Part shown: one piece after another, positions 21,662-31,090 of the stretch
Position numbering within the stretch: the first letter of the stretch is position 1
Layout of the letters: each line of letters starts with the position of its first letter
The notes under the pieces: generated by a model
Seen by the model: only the letters and a program-made list of their open reading frames with translations
Database searches by the model: none
What the model was told of the DNA's origin: nothing
Assembly (NCBI GenBank): GCA_028688955.1
Contig: JAQTXD010000021.1
Coordinates: 1-45,435 of the forward strand
Reading direction: 5' to 3'
DNA from: Desulfuromonadaceae bacterium
GTDB taxonomy: Bacteria; Desulfobacterota; Desulfuromonadia; Geobacterales; Pseudopelobacteraceae
Length of the DNA stretch: 45,435 bases
Program-made: the position numbers and the translations under genes

Positions 21662-24600
21662 CTATTTTTCCTGAAGATGCAGAATCTTCTTTGGCGGTTT
21701 ATTACTTGCGTTGGTGATGACCGGTGGTGCATCAGTCGGTGGCTTACCTGTCATGGCAGTAGCCTGTTTTCTTCCACCACTGGCAGTAAGTGCAGTCCCC
21801 AGTGCCACCTCCTCAAAAGCACCAGTAGAAACCTGGACAAGCACCTTTGCCGTATCTTTTGCGGCAGGAGGTGCAGACCCTCCGGTATCATACTTGAGAG
21901 CCCACAGATAAGAACTCCCGCCGTACTGACATACATCCGAAGTTGGTTTAAATGTTGTGAATACGACCATACCGTTTGTAAGAGCAACCGGATCAGTTAT
22001 GTTGCGCTCTGCTCCCATATGTGCCGTAGTGTCTTCACCATCAAGGTTTACATACCACCCCTTTTTCCCACTTGTCAGTGTAAGTGATGATGGCGGCGTT
22101 GTCTGATTTTCAAGATCTGACAGCGTTAACGCGGAAACTGAACATGATTTATTAATAGCGTTTTCCGCTGTATAACATGCATCCTGAAGTCCAACAATTT
22201 GCCGGGTGTTCGCAGAATCATCAGCGCCAAAATAGAAACGCCCCGTACCGAAATACAGCCAAAGATTCTTGTTTTTCCGATCCTGAAGTCGCTTGATTCC
22301 GGATGTAACCGGCCCTATTCCTGAAATTACCGTACTAACCACCCAATTTGCCGGGTTAGGATCTTCCTTGGTCAGTAATCGTATCACACCGCCATCAGTC
22401 CAGGATGTCGTTGCGGTAATCGGAGATCCATCGTCAATATTTGCCTTTGTATAGCCAAGGTAAAGAGCATCGTCCTGATAATTTCCTTCAAGGGATTTAT
22501 TCCACCTGTCCGTATCAATAGAGGCATCCAGCATACTGCCGCCGAACGCTCTCCTGATTCCCGTATCAATAACCCAGTAACTGGTATCCTTAACCAGAGG
22601 TGTTTCAGCACCCAGATCAACAACAAATAACTTCAAATTTTGATCCGACTTTCCGTAAAACGAATGTGAGACGGTTTCAATCGGGCCGGTCGGTCCAGAT
22701 GCAAACACTGCAAACCACTTACCGTTCTTTGTTTTGTCCGCAACCGTCGTAGCGCCAACCGTCTTTTTGGCCATAATTCTTACGATGGCAGCACCAGATG
22801 TAGAATACCCCAAACCAATGTCTGCAGTTGCATCTGGCGGTGGGAACTCCCACTTTAATGCCAACTTATCTGAATCGCCGCTTGCAGTGCCGTTAAGCGT
22901 TCCATCAGTTTTAAAATATTGACCCGTAATATCGAGCATAAAATAAGATGAATAGCCTAACATTTTCGTTTTGGGTGTTGCCGTGTCTGTTGGGTCGGCA
23001 ATAGGAGTCTTCACGCAGGTGCCACTCCCAACGCCAGCGGTACAGGTGGAATTAGAGGGTCGAGAAGCGCCGCCAAGCCCCATGCTCCCTATAAGCAGTG
23101 TTCTCCAATTGGCCGCACCGCTACTGTCGTCCGGTTTTACACACTGCGCATAATCACTGCTTGCAGCACAGGGTTTAACCGCGGCATCTAAAAGTACCGT
23201 TTGCCCATCCACATAGAAAAGATGTTTGTAATCCGCTATATCAGTAAAATATTTAAGATACGGGAGAGCCGCACGCGGAATGTAGGCCCACTGTTCTTCA
23301 CCAAGGTTTGCACCGGTAAGAGTAGCCTTGACATCGCCTGCTATTGTCACTCCTGAAATACCGGTGGGCCCTGAAACAGTCAGTTTGCCAAGCTTGAACG
23401 CATGCAGCATACCGTCATTAGCACCTACATACACCATTCCCCGTGCCTTATAGTTACTTGAATTTACAAAGTAATCGTAACTCTTGTCACCATAGCCGAC
23501 AGGAGACTCAAGATTGTACGAATTTAGTTTTCCTGACGCTTGAAGTCGTGGCGTAGAAGCAACGATATCTCCCAGTTTCCATTCGAGCTGCGTACCGCCT
23601 GTCGTCAAGGCAACTTTTCGAGAACGATAACCGGTCTGGTCTGTTCCCCTGATGTAATTGATTATTTTTTGCGACTCTGCAAGATCGACAGCCTGGAGGT
23701 AGGGGCGAATATCTGTAGCTCGAGTGGTTGCTGAATAGAATCCACCTTTGGCGTCGGTAGTCGGGTACAGCAGTGAATATCCGTCAATGCTGGTTTGAAT
23801 GGTACGAGAGTCAGCAGTTCTAACCCTGAGTTGTTTACCGGCACGGAAGATACTTTTTACATCGTCAGAGTTTTCCTTCGGGAAAATAACAACATCTCCA
23901 ACTCCGTCTCCATTAACATCCTCTGTAATTTCTGCAGAAGTTTCCGAATTTGCAAAATAGAAGCGCACTGCATAATCTTTTTTTAAATTAAGGATATGAT
24001 TTGGAGTCGTCGGATTTGCAGCCGGAGACTCAAAATCGGTATCCTCACGAATTGAACTATTTGCTATGAATGGATCAACGTAGTACCACAGATTCTGCAT
24101 CTCTCCGGTCCAGTCTACTTGAGTACCATCAGAAAATATTTTGTTGGGAAAAAACACCGCCTGCAATAAATTAGCGCCGCTCCCCTCGCTGTTACTAAGG
24201 ATTGACGCAGCAGTTCCTGATGCTACCTTAGCCAGAATGCCGGACATTGCCGTCATAATGTTCTGCTGAAGCGTATCACCCTGGTTGGCAGCAAAATAGT
24301 TATCAGGGACACCATTGCCGTCTTTATCCCATTCTTTCGTCAAATCGGGAGAGGCATAGGTTAGTGAACCGTTACCATTGGTATTTTCATATCCGCCATA
24401 TTTTGCAGTGACTTTCAACGCTCCTTGAGCGGCCGCCATTTCTGACGCTTTACCAAATGTGTAAACCGTATAGAACGAAACATTCTGCACACCCAAAATT
24501 TCCGATTTACCGACTGTAGCACTACGCAAATCCGAATTGTGGGCGTAATAGGCAACCGCTGCCATTTTTTGACCATCGGCATCCGGAGCAACCTTGTCAG

Positions 24601-26470
24601 CATCGGTGATTCTACCGATCCATGTGTTCACGTTAAAATCACTGTCCGTGACTGTCCCACTCCCAGGTAAATTGTCGTTATTATTCGGTACCCCGTCGGT
24701 CAAGACCAGAACAAAATGCTTCTGGCAGGCATATTGGATCGGGTCTATAGTGCCATAATCAACAGTACCGTAGGCACTATGGTTTGCCTCGTAATAGCGT
24801 ATCGCTTCATAAAGTGTATGGGCCAGAGGCGTGTAGCCTCCGGTTGTTATACCTTCAATTGCGGTGACCAATGTCCCGACAGGATCACCCAGCTTGGAAA
24901 TAAGTTCCCCGGTCTGGTTAGGACCGTTAAGCAGCATCAGGCCGAACCTGACTTTGTCAGACAATGCCTGAATAATTCCGGTCGGTTCAGCTGTTCCGTA
25001 CTGTAGTTTGTATCCATCGGCTAAAATCAGATATTTAGTTGCTGCGGTTCGATCAACGGTTTTACCTCCAACAAGCACTTTTTTGACAACATCCACCTTA
25101 GTCATCCTGTCAAAATTTAGCCTGTTACCGGAGCAGGCAACTGTAGTGGCGTTAGCACAAGATGTTGTTGTATTGAGGCCGGCATTTGCATCAATTGAGT
25201 AGGTTTTAGTGGTGGTATTCAACGTGTACATTTTTGAATTATCAAAATAGCCCGTATAGGTTGTGCCGGAGCTATAGGTTGCATTATCAATCTGATACGC
25301 TTTCTCGGCCATACTGCCGGAGTTGTCAAAATCAATCAGAACATTAGGGATAAGACTTGACTGACCGGCCACAAAAGGCGGAATCAGGCAATAGGTGCAG
25401 GTAGTAGCTGCCTCTATGGCAAATGTGACGGAAATTGTACCATTTGCGGTAACATTATTGAAGGTATACGTGGTAATGGGCCCCAAATCCTTGTTTGAGT
25501 AAGCGGCTTGTGTGTCGGTAACTTCGACTTTGACTATCCGGTAACCGATTGTTGGCGAAATGGTAAACGTCTGGGAACCGTTTTTTGCCACGGGTGTGCT
25601 GCCAAGCGGGTTAATGGTACCGGATCCTGACGGGCTTGAAGTATTAATGGAGGAGGTTATCACCAGACTTATTTTGCGGAATTTGACTGATACCAGTAAA
25701 TCCGTGTGAACGGCAGGTGTAACGTACGTGTTGGAGGTGTAGGCGACATAAGCAGCAGAGGCAAGCTGCACACTGTCTACTTCGCACCCGGAGGCAGGAG
25801 TATAACTGAACGAAGCTGTATTATTGTTAGCTACCCCTGTTTTGACCGCCACCTGTGGATTAGCGGGGTCTGCATTTTGCCCGGTAACATAAATTGAGCT
25901 AGAATTACATACGTAATTTGCGCTGGTTGCATCCGGCTCCTGATAGACACTGGCCGTCACAGTATAGGAAGCACTGAGATTTGACTTCTCGAATACCACC
26001 CAAATAACATAGTTGCCCCGAATACTTGTAATGGTAAATTCGGTTGATGCCGTGGGGGTGGAAACCGACACATCCGTCCACGCACCGATAGAGTCATATT
26101 TATTTTGACTATCGTTATAATCACCGGTCGCCCTTGCATATTTAATAAATTTTATCTGATAGTTGTTGCCTGTATCCGGATTGACTCGGAATGTCCGGTC
26201 GGTGTCGTAGTTGTTAGTTACGGCATTACGGTCACGATTTGACATATTCTCCCAGCTGCCACCATGTGATGAAGTCCGATAGTATTGGACACCACCGCCG
26301 CTACCGTTGGGCTGTGCGGAATAGTAGTTGGTCGTGTTATTGTCACCATACCAGGCGCCGAGGTCATAATTATTATCAGCCATGGCAACTGAAGCGGAAA
26401 ACAGTATTCCTACCCCAAGCAGCAGCATCAGCAGCACGATTATATATTTTTGTTTACTATTCACTTTCAT
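21662..26470 (-). CDS. pilY1: PilY1-like tip adhesin of the type IV pilus
   Basis: A 1602-residue secreted protein from ATG at 26470, chosen over 26506 because GGAGG lies 8 nt upstream and the signal peptide (residues 1-31, ending A-M-A) then starts properly. Residues about 150-350 contain Thr/Ser-rich beta repeats like InlB B-repeats (GSGTINPLGSTPVAKNGSQT and NNVTANGTISVTF). A C-T-Y-C pair precedes the von Willebrand A-like domain, whose MIDAS motif D-N-S-G-S-M lies near residue 380. Asp-rich loops (DVNGDGVGD, DKDGNGVPD) may bind calcium. The C-terminal half from about residue 1010 (YVGANDGMLHAF) is the PilY1 beta-propeller. It should sit at the pilus tip, in adhesion, retraction control or surface sensing. 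Confidence 0.9.
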   Translation of the reverse strand: MKVNSKQKYIIVLLMLLLGVGILFSASVAMADNNYDLGAWYGDNNTTNYYSAQPNGSGGGVQYYRTSSHGGSWENMSNRDRNAVTNNYDTDRTFRVNPDTGNNYQIKFIKYARATGDYNDSQNKYDSIGAWTDVSVSTPTASTEFTITSIRGNYVIWVVFEKSNLSASYTVTASVYQEPDATSANYVCNSSSIYVTGQNADPANPQVAVKTGVANNNTASFSYTPASGCEVDSVQLASAAYVAYTSNTYVTPAVHTDLLVSVKFRKISLVITSSINTSSPSGSGTINPLGSTPVAKNGSQTFTISPTIGYRIVKVEVTDTQAAYSNKDLGPITTYTFNNVTANGTISVTFAIEAATTCTYCLIPPFVAGQSSLIPNVLIDFDNSGSMAEKAYQIDNATYSSGTTYTGYFDNSKMYTLNTTTKTYSIDANAGLNTTTSCANATTVACSGNRLNFDRMTKVDVVKKVLVGGKTVDRTAATKYLILADGYKLQYGTAEPTGIIQALSDKVRFGLMLLNGPNQTGELISKLGDPVGTLVTAIEGITTGGYTPLAHTLYEAIRYYEANHSAYGTVDYGTIDPIQYACQKHFVLVLTDGVPNNNDNLPGSGTVTDSDFNVNTWIGRITDADKVAPDADGQKMAAVAYYAHNSDLRSATVGKSEILGVQNVSFYTVYTFGKASEMAAAQGALKVTAKYGGYENTNGNGSLTYASPDLTKEWDKDGNGVPDNYFAANQGDTLQQNIMTAMSGILAKVASGTAASILSNSEGSGANLLQAVFFPNKIFSDGTQVDWTGEMQNLWYYVDPFIANSSIREDTDFESPAANPTTPNHILNLKKDYAVRFYFANSETSAEITEDVNGDGVGDVVIFPKENSDDVKSIFRAGKQLRVRTADSRTIQTSIDGYSLLYPTTDAKGGFYSATTRATDIRPYLQAVDLAESQKIINYIRGTDQTGYRSRKVALTTGGTQLEWKLGDIVASTPRLQASGKLNSYNLESPVGYGDKSYDYFVNSSNYKARGMVYVGANDGMLHAFKLGKLTVSGPTGISGVTIAGDVKATLTGANLGEEQWAYIPRAALPYLKYFTDIADYKHLFYVDGQTVLLDAAVKPCAASSDYAQCVKPDDSSGAANWRTLLIGSMGLGGASRPSNSTCTAGVGSGTCVKTPIADPTDTATPKTKMLGYSSYFMLDITGQYFKTDGTLNGTASGDSDKLALKWEFPPPDATADIGLGYSTSGAAIVRIMAKKTVGATTVADKTKNGKWFAVFASGPTGPIETVSHSFYGKSDQNLKLFVVDLGAETPLVKDTSYWVIDTGIRRAFGGSMLDASIDTDRWNKSLEGNYQDDALYLGYTKANIDDGSPITATTSWTDGGVIRLLTKEDPNPANWVVSTVISGIGPVTSGIKRLQDRKNKNLWLYFGTGRFYFGADDSANTRQIVGLQDACYTAENAINKSCSVSALTLSDLENQTTPPSSLTLTSGKKGWYVNLDGEDTTAHMGAERNITDPVALTNGMVVFTTFKPTSDVCQYGGSSYLWALKYDTGGSAPPAAKDTAKVLVQVSTGAFEEVALGTALTASGGRKQATAMTGKPPTDAPPVITNASNKPPKKILHLQEK

Positions 26471-26616
26471 GACTTCAACCTCCAGTATCATCATTTCCGG
26501 AACCACATAGTACTATTCAAGAGAACCTATCAGAGTTAATAAACTTCCTGATCAATGTATGATTCATAACACTTGTTTGTTAATTATCTATCTGTTTTGA
26601 CAGTATATTCATCATC

Positions 26617-27153
26617 TCATCGCTTCAGCAGCTGCGGATTTATTACAAGAACAGCTCCAATAGAAACCAGAATCAAAACAACAACACCTACAGCAACCAT
26701 ATTTCTCGTCGTAAACACCGTTGCCAACATCTGTTCCATGGGCGTTAATATTTTCCCATGGCAGTAAATACATACCTTCAATTGAGGGGCTATCGGTTTT
26801 TTACAGTACGGGCAGTTGATATGAAATTCTTTAACAACCTCTTTTTCGTGATGCTTCTGCTTACGTGCAGCCATCAGTTCAGCTTTTTGTTCCTTATATT
26901 TTTCATATTCGCGGGCATAATCCTTGTATATTAATGACCCGGTTATGGTGCTAAACAGATCTTCAAGCTGCTTCATATTTTCTAAAGCGTTTGAGCGAGC
27001 GACGTGGTCTGAAGACCTCATATCTCTCTCATATTCTTCTTTCAACTTTCGATACGTCTTTTGCACCTGTTCAGGATTATCACTGAATGAAAGCCCCATT
27101 GCCTTATAACAAAGCTCTATGTCTGACAACTCTTTTTCAGAAACATCGCTCAT
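26617..27153 (-). CDS. J-domain-like zinc-ribbon membrane protein
   Basis: A 178-residue protein from the second ATG (27153), preferred because GAGAGGAA is then 7-8 nt upstream. The N-terminal 75 residues resemble a degenerate J domain: LCYKAMGLSFSDNPEQVQKT then Y-R-K-L-K-E-E-Y, without the HPD tripeptide needed to stimulate DnaK. A charged coiled coil (YAREYEKYKEQKAELMAARK) follows, then a zinc ribbon C-P-Y-C...C-I-Y-C around residues 112-134, and a C-terminal membrane helix (VAVGVVVLILVSIGAVLVI). It precedes pilY1 by 146 bp and has a sigma-54-type promoter in front, so a role in pilus assembly is plausible. Function unknown. Confidence 0.75.
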   Translation of the reverse strand: MSDVSEKELSDIELCYKAMGLSFSDNPEQVQKTYRKLKEEYERDMRSSDHVARSNALENMKQLEDLFSTITGSLIYKDYAREYEKYKEQKAELMAARKQKHHEKEVVKEFHINCPYCKKPIAPQLKVCIYCHGKILTPMEQMLATVFTTRNMVAVGVVVLILVSIGAVLVINPQLLKR

Positions 27154-27228
27154 ATTCATTTCCTCTCACATTTAATCTCTGCACTCTCTTTCAAGCGACA
27201 TAGCGTTCCGTACCCTACCGCCAGATAA

Positions 27229-27244
27229 TGCAATTCCAATGCCA
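27229..27244 (-). promoter_or_regulatory. Candidate sigma-54 promoter for the pilY1 transcript
   Basis: On the minus strand, TGGCATTGGAATTGCA spans 27244-27229. It matches the RpoN -24/-12 consensus TGGCAC-N5-TTGC at all but one consensus position, with exactly 10 bp between the GG and GC dinucleotides. Transcription would start near 27219, about 65 bp before the J-domain-like gene, and read on into pilY1 and the minor pilins. The sigma-54 response regulator and rpoN are both in this window. Confidence 0.6.
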
Positions 27245-27342
27245 CTGACAAATTGAAGGATATCATATTGATATATTTAAAGTTCTAACATAACGGTGTC
27301 GTAACTATGCAATTTATTCAGGGCAAACCAGACATAAAAATA

Positions 27343-27375
27343 CCCCTTACTATGAAATAATTGCATAGTAAGGGG
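27343..27375 (-). terminator. Rho-independent terminator after the DsbC-like gene
   Basis: CCCCTTACTATG (27343-27354) pairs perfectly with CATAGTAAGGGG (27364-27375) over a 9-nt loop. Read on the minus strand the stem is followed by TATTTTTAT, a good T tract. It lies 35 bp past the DsbC-like stop and would close the long transcript running from the phosphotransferase genes through pilD. Confidence 0.75.
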
Positions 27376-27409
27376 CTAATTGTGCTCCATATTTTGAGTG
27401 TGAAAAGTT

Positions 27410-28195
27410 CTATTTCCCTTCCAGCAGTTTCTTCAGAGAGTCGGCATCACGCATCCCGACCTGAATTGCACCGTCTGGCAAAATCATCGTCGGAGTGCCG
27501 GAAATTCCATGTTTATTCGCAAATTTAACGATCTCATCAATTGCTGTTTTGCTGTTTTCATTAGTCGGTTTGGGAATTTCTTTTCCATCAAACGCCCTAT
27601 CCAAAAAATCATGATTCTTTGTTTCGATTATAGTTCTGGCTTTTTCATAGGCGCCCGGATGCATTGGTAAAGGAAATAACATGATGTATATCGCCACATC
27701 TTTGTCGATCCGAACAAGTTTTTTCAGTTCAACATGCCCTTTGCGGCAATAGGGGCAGTCAGGATCCGTAAAAACATATAGTTTTTTTGAACCGTTGGGA
27801 TTACCCAAAATCACCGCATTTGCTGTGGGAATTGTTTTAACATCGACCGATGTGATCTGCTTCGCTTGAGGCAGTTCGTTTTTATGGGCAATAACCTGTT
27901 CAAGTTTTTCCAGGTCAAAAACAGCCCCCTGAATAATATGCTTTTTCCCGTAATCCATAAAAATAATGCCCTTCTGTCCTTCCCTCTCAACCAGTAATTC
28001 AAACAGTCCTCGTGCAGGAGAGTACCGTACTGAAGTAACTGTCCCGCCAATTTTTTTTAAGAGACCACTCGCCTCCTGGGTGGAAAGAGTATGGCACGAG
28101 GCACAATCTCCGCCACACCCGTCCTTTGCCATAGCATAGGAAGAGGAAACAACGATAATCATGACCGCGACTGCACAACAAATTTCTTTCAGCAT
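27410..28195 (-). CDS. DsbC/DsbG-like disulfide isomerase with N-terminal CxxCH motif
   Basis: A 261-residue exported protein from ATG at 28195, preceded by AAGGAG at 6 nt. The signal peptide (about 1-23, ending A-M-A) is followed by D-G-C-G-G-D-C-A-S-C-H-T-L-S; C31-x-x-C34-H35 is a c-type heme-binding pattern or a second thiol pair. The middle, with LLKKIGGTVTSVRYSPARGL, fits the DsbC dimerisation region, and the thioredoxin-fold domain carries the active site D-C-P-Y-C (147-150) with cis-Pro in GISGTPTMIL. Such proteins shuffle wrong disulfides in the periplasm. The neighbouring PilY1 has many Cys residues and is a plausible substrate. The gap to the response regulator is 29 bp. Confidence 0.88.
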   Translation of the reverse strand: MLKEICCAVAVMIIVVSSSYAMAKDGCGGDCASCHTLSTQEASGLLKKIGGTVTSVRYSPARGLFELLVEREGQKGIIFMDYGKKHIIQGAVFDLEKLEQVIAHKNELPQAKQITSVDVKTIPTANAVILGNPNGSKKLYVFTDPDCPYCRKGHVELKKLVRIDKDVAIYIMLFPLPMHPGAYEKARTIIETKNHDFLDRAFDGKEIPKPTNENSKTAIDEIVKFANKHGISGTPTMILPDGAIQVGMRDADSLKKLLEGK

Positions 28196-28224
28196 GGAAA
28201 CTCCTTTAGTGGTGTCAATTTTGG

Positions 28225-29595
28225 CTACTCTATTCCAAATTCCTTTATTTTGTAAAGCAGCGAACGATGGCTGATCTCGAGAATTTTTGCAGCTTGCGTT
28301 CGATTTCCGCATGTCCTGACCAAGGCTTTCCGAATTAAATCACGTTCGATGCTATCTTCTGCCTGTTTTATTGAGAGATTTTCGTCACTACCCGTCACGT
28401 CGCGATTGTGCTGCTCCTGCATTAGTAGTGACGAAGGAAGACAGGCGGAAGTAATACGCCCGCTTTCACACATGATACAGGCACGTTCTATGACATTTTC
28501 AAGCTCACGCACATTTCCGGGCCAGCGATGTGCCAACAGGCACCGCATGGCATCAGGTTCAATAACGGTAACATTGCTATCATTGTCGCCACCGTAACGC
28601 CTTAAAAAATGTTCTGCCAAAAGTGGTATGTCTTCAACACGTTCGCGAAGCGGGGGCAACATAAGGCAGAACACATTAATACGGAAGAAAAGGTCTTCTC
28701 GAAAGCGCCCGTTTTCAACATCAGAAGATAAATCACGTGACGTGGCGGAAATAACCCGTACGTCAATTTTCTTTGAAGCCGCCCCCCCTACTCTTCTAAT
28801 CTCACCTTCCTGCAAAACTCTGAGTAACTTCACCTGAATAGCAAGCGGCATCTCGCCTATTTCATCAAGGAAAAGAGTTCCACCATCCGCCTGTTCAAAA
28901 AGCCCGATTTTGTCACTCGTCGCATCGGTAAATGAGCCACGGGTATGGCCGAACAATTCACTTTCAAGTAAATTTTCCGGTATAGCGCCGCAATTAACAG
29001 CAACAAAATCTTTATTATTTCTCCGGCCGTTCTGATGAACAGCCCGGGCAACCAACTCTTTTCCCGTACCGGACTCACCCAACACCAGAATGGTAGTCTT
29101 TAAGTCCGCAACCTTTTTGATATGGCTGAAAATATCCATCATTTTTTGGTTTCGACTGATAATTCCGCTATAAAAAAACTGGCCAGCGGCAACTGCCCGC
29201 AACTGACTATTTTCCTCTTTCAAGCGCTCACGTTCTTCTGCTTTTTTGAGTACCATTACAATTTCATCTTTTTTAAACGGTTTTGAAATGAAATCATAAG
29301 CTCCCAGTTTCATACATTCAATTGCAGTTTCCACACTCCCGTAGCCTGACATCATGATAATCGGTGCAGTGACATGGTGTTCCAATGCCCGCACCAAAAA
29401 AGTTTTGCCGTCCATTTCCGGCATACGTATGTCGCAAAGGATATAATCGTAGGCATTTTCCATAAGTCGGGCCAGCCCTTCCCCACCATCTGTCGCCTGG
29501 TCAACCCGGTATCCCTGGCGGGTCAGCATGACAGACAGCATGTGGCGCATGTTTTCTTCATCATCAATAACCAGAATATGTTGATAAATGTTCAT
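28225..29595 (-). CDS. Sigma-54-dependent response regulator (NtrC family)
   Basis: A 456-residue regulator from ATG at 29595, with a GGAAGGTGG ribosome site. Receiver domain: D11-D12, phosphorylation site D55 ([13 protein letters not shown]) and K105. AAA+ domain: Walker A GESGTGKE (173-180), Walker [10 protein letters not shown] (240-248) and arginine-finger region. The sigma-54 contact loop reads G-S-F-T-D-A (220-225) instead of GAFTGA. The C-terminal Fis-type helix-turn-helix is [20 protein letters not shown]. It overlaps the histidine kinase gene by 4 bp, so the two form a pair. Given the pilD and pilY1 neighbours it probably drives pilus genes, though it is not the classical PilR next to pilA. 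Confidence 0.93.
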   Translation of the reverse strand: MNIYQHILVIDDEENMRHMLSVMLTRQGYRVDQATDGGEGLARLMENAYDYILCDIRMPEMDGKTFLVRALEHHVTAPIIMMSGYGSVETAIECMKLGAYDFISKPFKKDEIVMVLKKAEERERLKEENSQLRAVAAGQFFYSGIISRNQKMMDIFSHIKKVADLKTTILVLGESGTGKELVARAVHQNGRRNNKDFVAVNCGAIPENLLESELFGHTRGSFTDATSDKIGLFEQADGGTLFLDEIGEMPLAIQVKLLRVLQEGEIRRVGGAASKKIDVRVISATSRDLSSDVENGRFREDLFFRINVFCLMLPPLRERVEDIPLLAEHFLRRYGGDNDSNVTVIEPDAMRCLLAHRWPGNVRELENVIERACIMCESGRITSACLPSSLLMQEQHNRDVTGSDENLSIKQAEDSIERDLIRKALVRTCGNRTQAAKILEISHRSLLYKIKEFGIE

Positions 29596-31088
29596 ACACC
29601 ACCTTCCTGAACGTTGCGAGAAATTGGCAACCACACCGTGAAACAACTCCCGCTACCAACATTATTGGCTGCAGATATCCGCCCGCCAAAGCCATCGATA
29701 ATACGTGCTGAAATAGCTAACCCAAGTCCGGTCCCTTTGCCTGGAGGTTTAGTGGTAAAAAACGGATCAAAAATATGTTTCATCGACTCATCGGTAATTC
29801 CTGTACCACTGTCTATAATATCCAGTCGGATACAAGTGTTTTCATGTCCGACCCGGATTGTAATGGTTCCACCTGCAGGTGTGGCATCCCGACTGTTAAG
29901 AAGAAGGTTGATAATTACCTGCTGAAGTTGATGTTGATCACAATTTGCGCGCAATTCACCCTCATCGAATTCCGTGTAAAGATTCAGCTGCTTGAATACG
30001 CCCTGCTGTTTCAGCAGGTCTACAGTAGAGAGGACAGTATTACGAACATCTGCATCTTCCCCGGACTGCGTTCGTTGACGGGAGAAATCAAGAAGCCCCC
30101 GTACAATTCGATCGATACGGGAACTTTCATCAGAAATACGCCGGGCATAATCCTGAATTGCAGCGATATCTGAGTTTTCGCCTGCAGAGAGTTCGGCATA
30201 TCCCATAATTGCAGCGAGAGGCGTCCCGATTTCATGTGCCATCCCGGCAGCGAGCAGACCTATGGAGGCCATTTTTTCTGTACGCAATGCTTCTTCCCGA
30301 GCCTGCCGAAGGTCGCTGTTAGCCTGTGTGAGGGCAGCCATCTGCTTTGTTACCAGAAGATCCTTATCACCGAGCGCCGATGCCATTTCGTTAAATGCCG
30401 AGGCGAGCCGGACCATCTCTGCACTGCCGGACATTTTCAATCGTTGCCCATATTGCCCACCGGTAATTTTTTCCGTAGCGGTCAATAGCCGGTTAATCGG
30501 ATTAACCACAATACGCGACAGAACAAATGACCCCAAACCAAGCAATAATATAAAGTCCAGAACAAAGTAGGTAAACAACAACTCTCTGGAGCGGTTCAAT
30601 CGGGCTTTTTCAGGAGCGAGTGAAAGGAGCAAACCGGCACTGCCTACTGTCTTTCCATCACGCATAACGGAAATAAGGTGAACAACACCGCTGCCGTCTG
30701 GACGGATGTAACTCCCGTTCACATTTTTAGCCAGCCCCTGAAACGGTGAGTATGGATCATCCCCCTCACGACCGGAACTGTAGATGAGATTGCCATTTCC
30801 GTCCAGCAGGGTTAAGCGGCTGAATGAAGATTCTTCTGAAAGTTTTTGTATATAATGAGACGCTTGTGAATCCGGAGAAATAAATCCCTCGGGGTACGTT
30901 GGAATGATATCAGGAAGGAGGCTGACAAATCCTTTGAGAAGAGTACGGGCATGTTCACTTTTCTGGGCATATAAGTCGTTTGCCGCCGTTTTAAATGCCA
31001 GCAGGCTGAAGAGTAACCAGGTTAAGACCAGCAGCGATCCAAGAAACGCCAGAATCGAAACGGTTAAACTGGGACGGATATTGGGCAT
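29592..31088 (-). CDS. Sensor histidine kinase, partner of the sigma-54 regulator
   Basis: A 498-residue membrane kinase from ATG at 31088, two bases after the pilD stop. A first membrane helix (about 9-31, VSILAFLGSLLVLTWLLFSL) and a second (about 175-200, YFVLDFILLLGLGSFVLS) flank a periplasmic sensing domain of about 140 residues. A HAMP segment follows, then the H box G-M-A-H-E-I-G-T-P-L-A-A-I-M-G-Y with the phosphorylated His, the N box VIINLLLNSRDA, the G1 box IIDSGTGI and G2 box GKGTGLGLAISARI. It should phosphorylate D55 of the regulator encoded next. The signal is unknown. Confidence 0.93.
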   Translation of the reverse strand: MPNIRPSLTVSILAFLGSLLVLTWLLFSLLAFKTAANDLYAQKSEHARTLLKGFVSLLPDIIPTYPEGFISPDSQASHYIQKLSEESSFSRLTLLDGNGNLIYSSGREGDDPYSPFQGLAKNVNGSYIRPDGSGVVHLISVMRDGKTVGSAGLLLSLAPEKARLNRSRELLFTYFVLDFILLLGLGSFVLSRIVVNPINRLLTATEKITGGQYGQRLKMSGSAEMVRLASAFNEMASALGDKDLLVTKQMAALTQANSDLRQAREEALRTEKMASIGLLAAGMAHEIGTPLAAIMGYAELSAGENSDIAAIQDYARRISDESSRIDRIVRGLLDFSRQRTQSGEDADVRNTVLSTVDLLKQQGVFKQLNLYTEFDEGELRANCDQHQLQQVIINLLLNSRDATPAGGTITIRVGHENTCIRLDIIDSGTGITDESMKHIFDPFFTTKPPGKGTGLGLAISARIIDGFGGRISAANNVGSGSCFTVWLPISRNVQEGGV

Positions 31089-31090
31089 GG

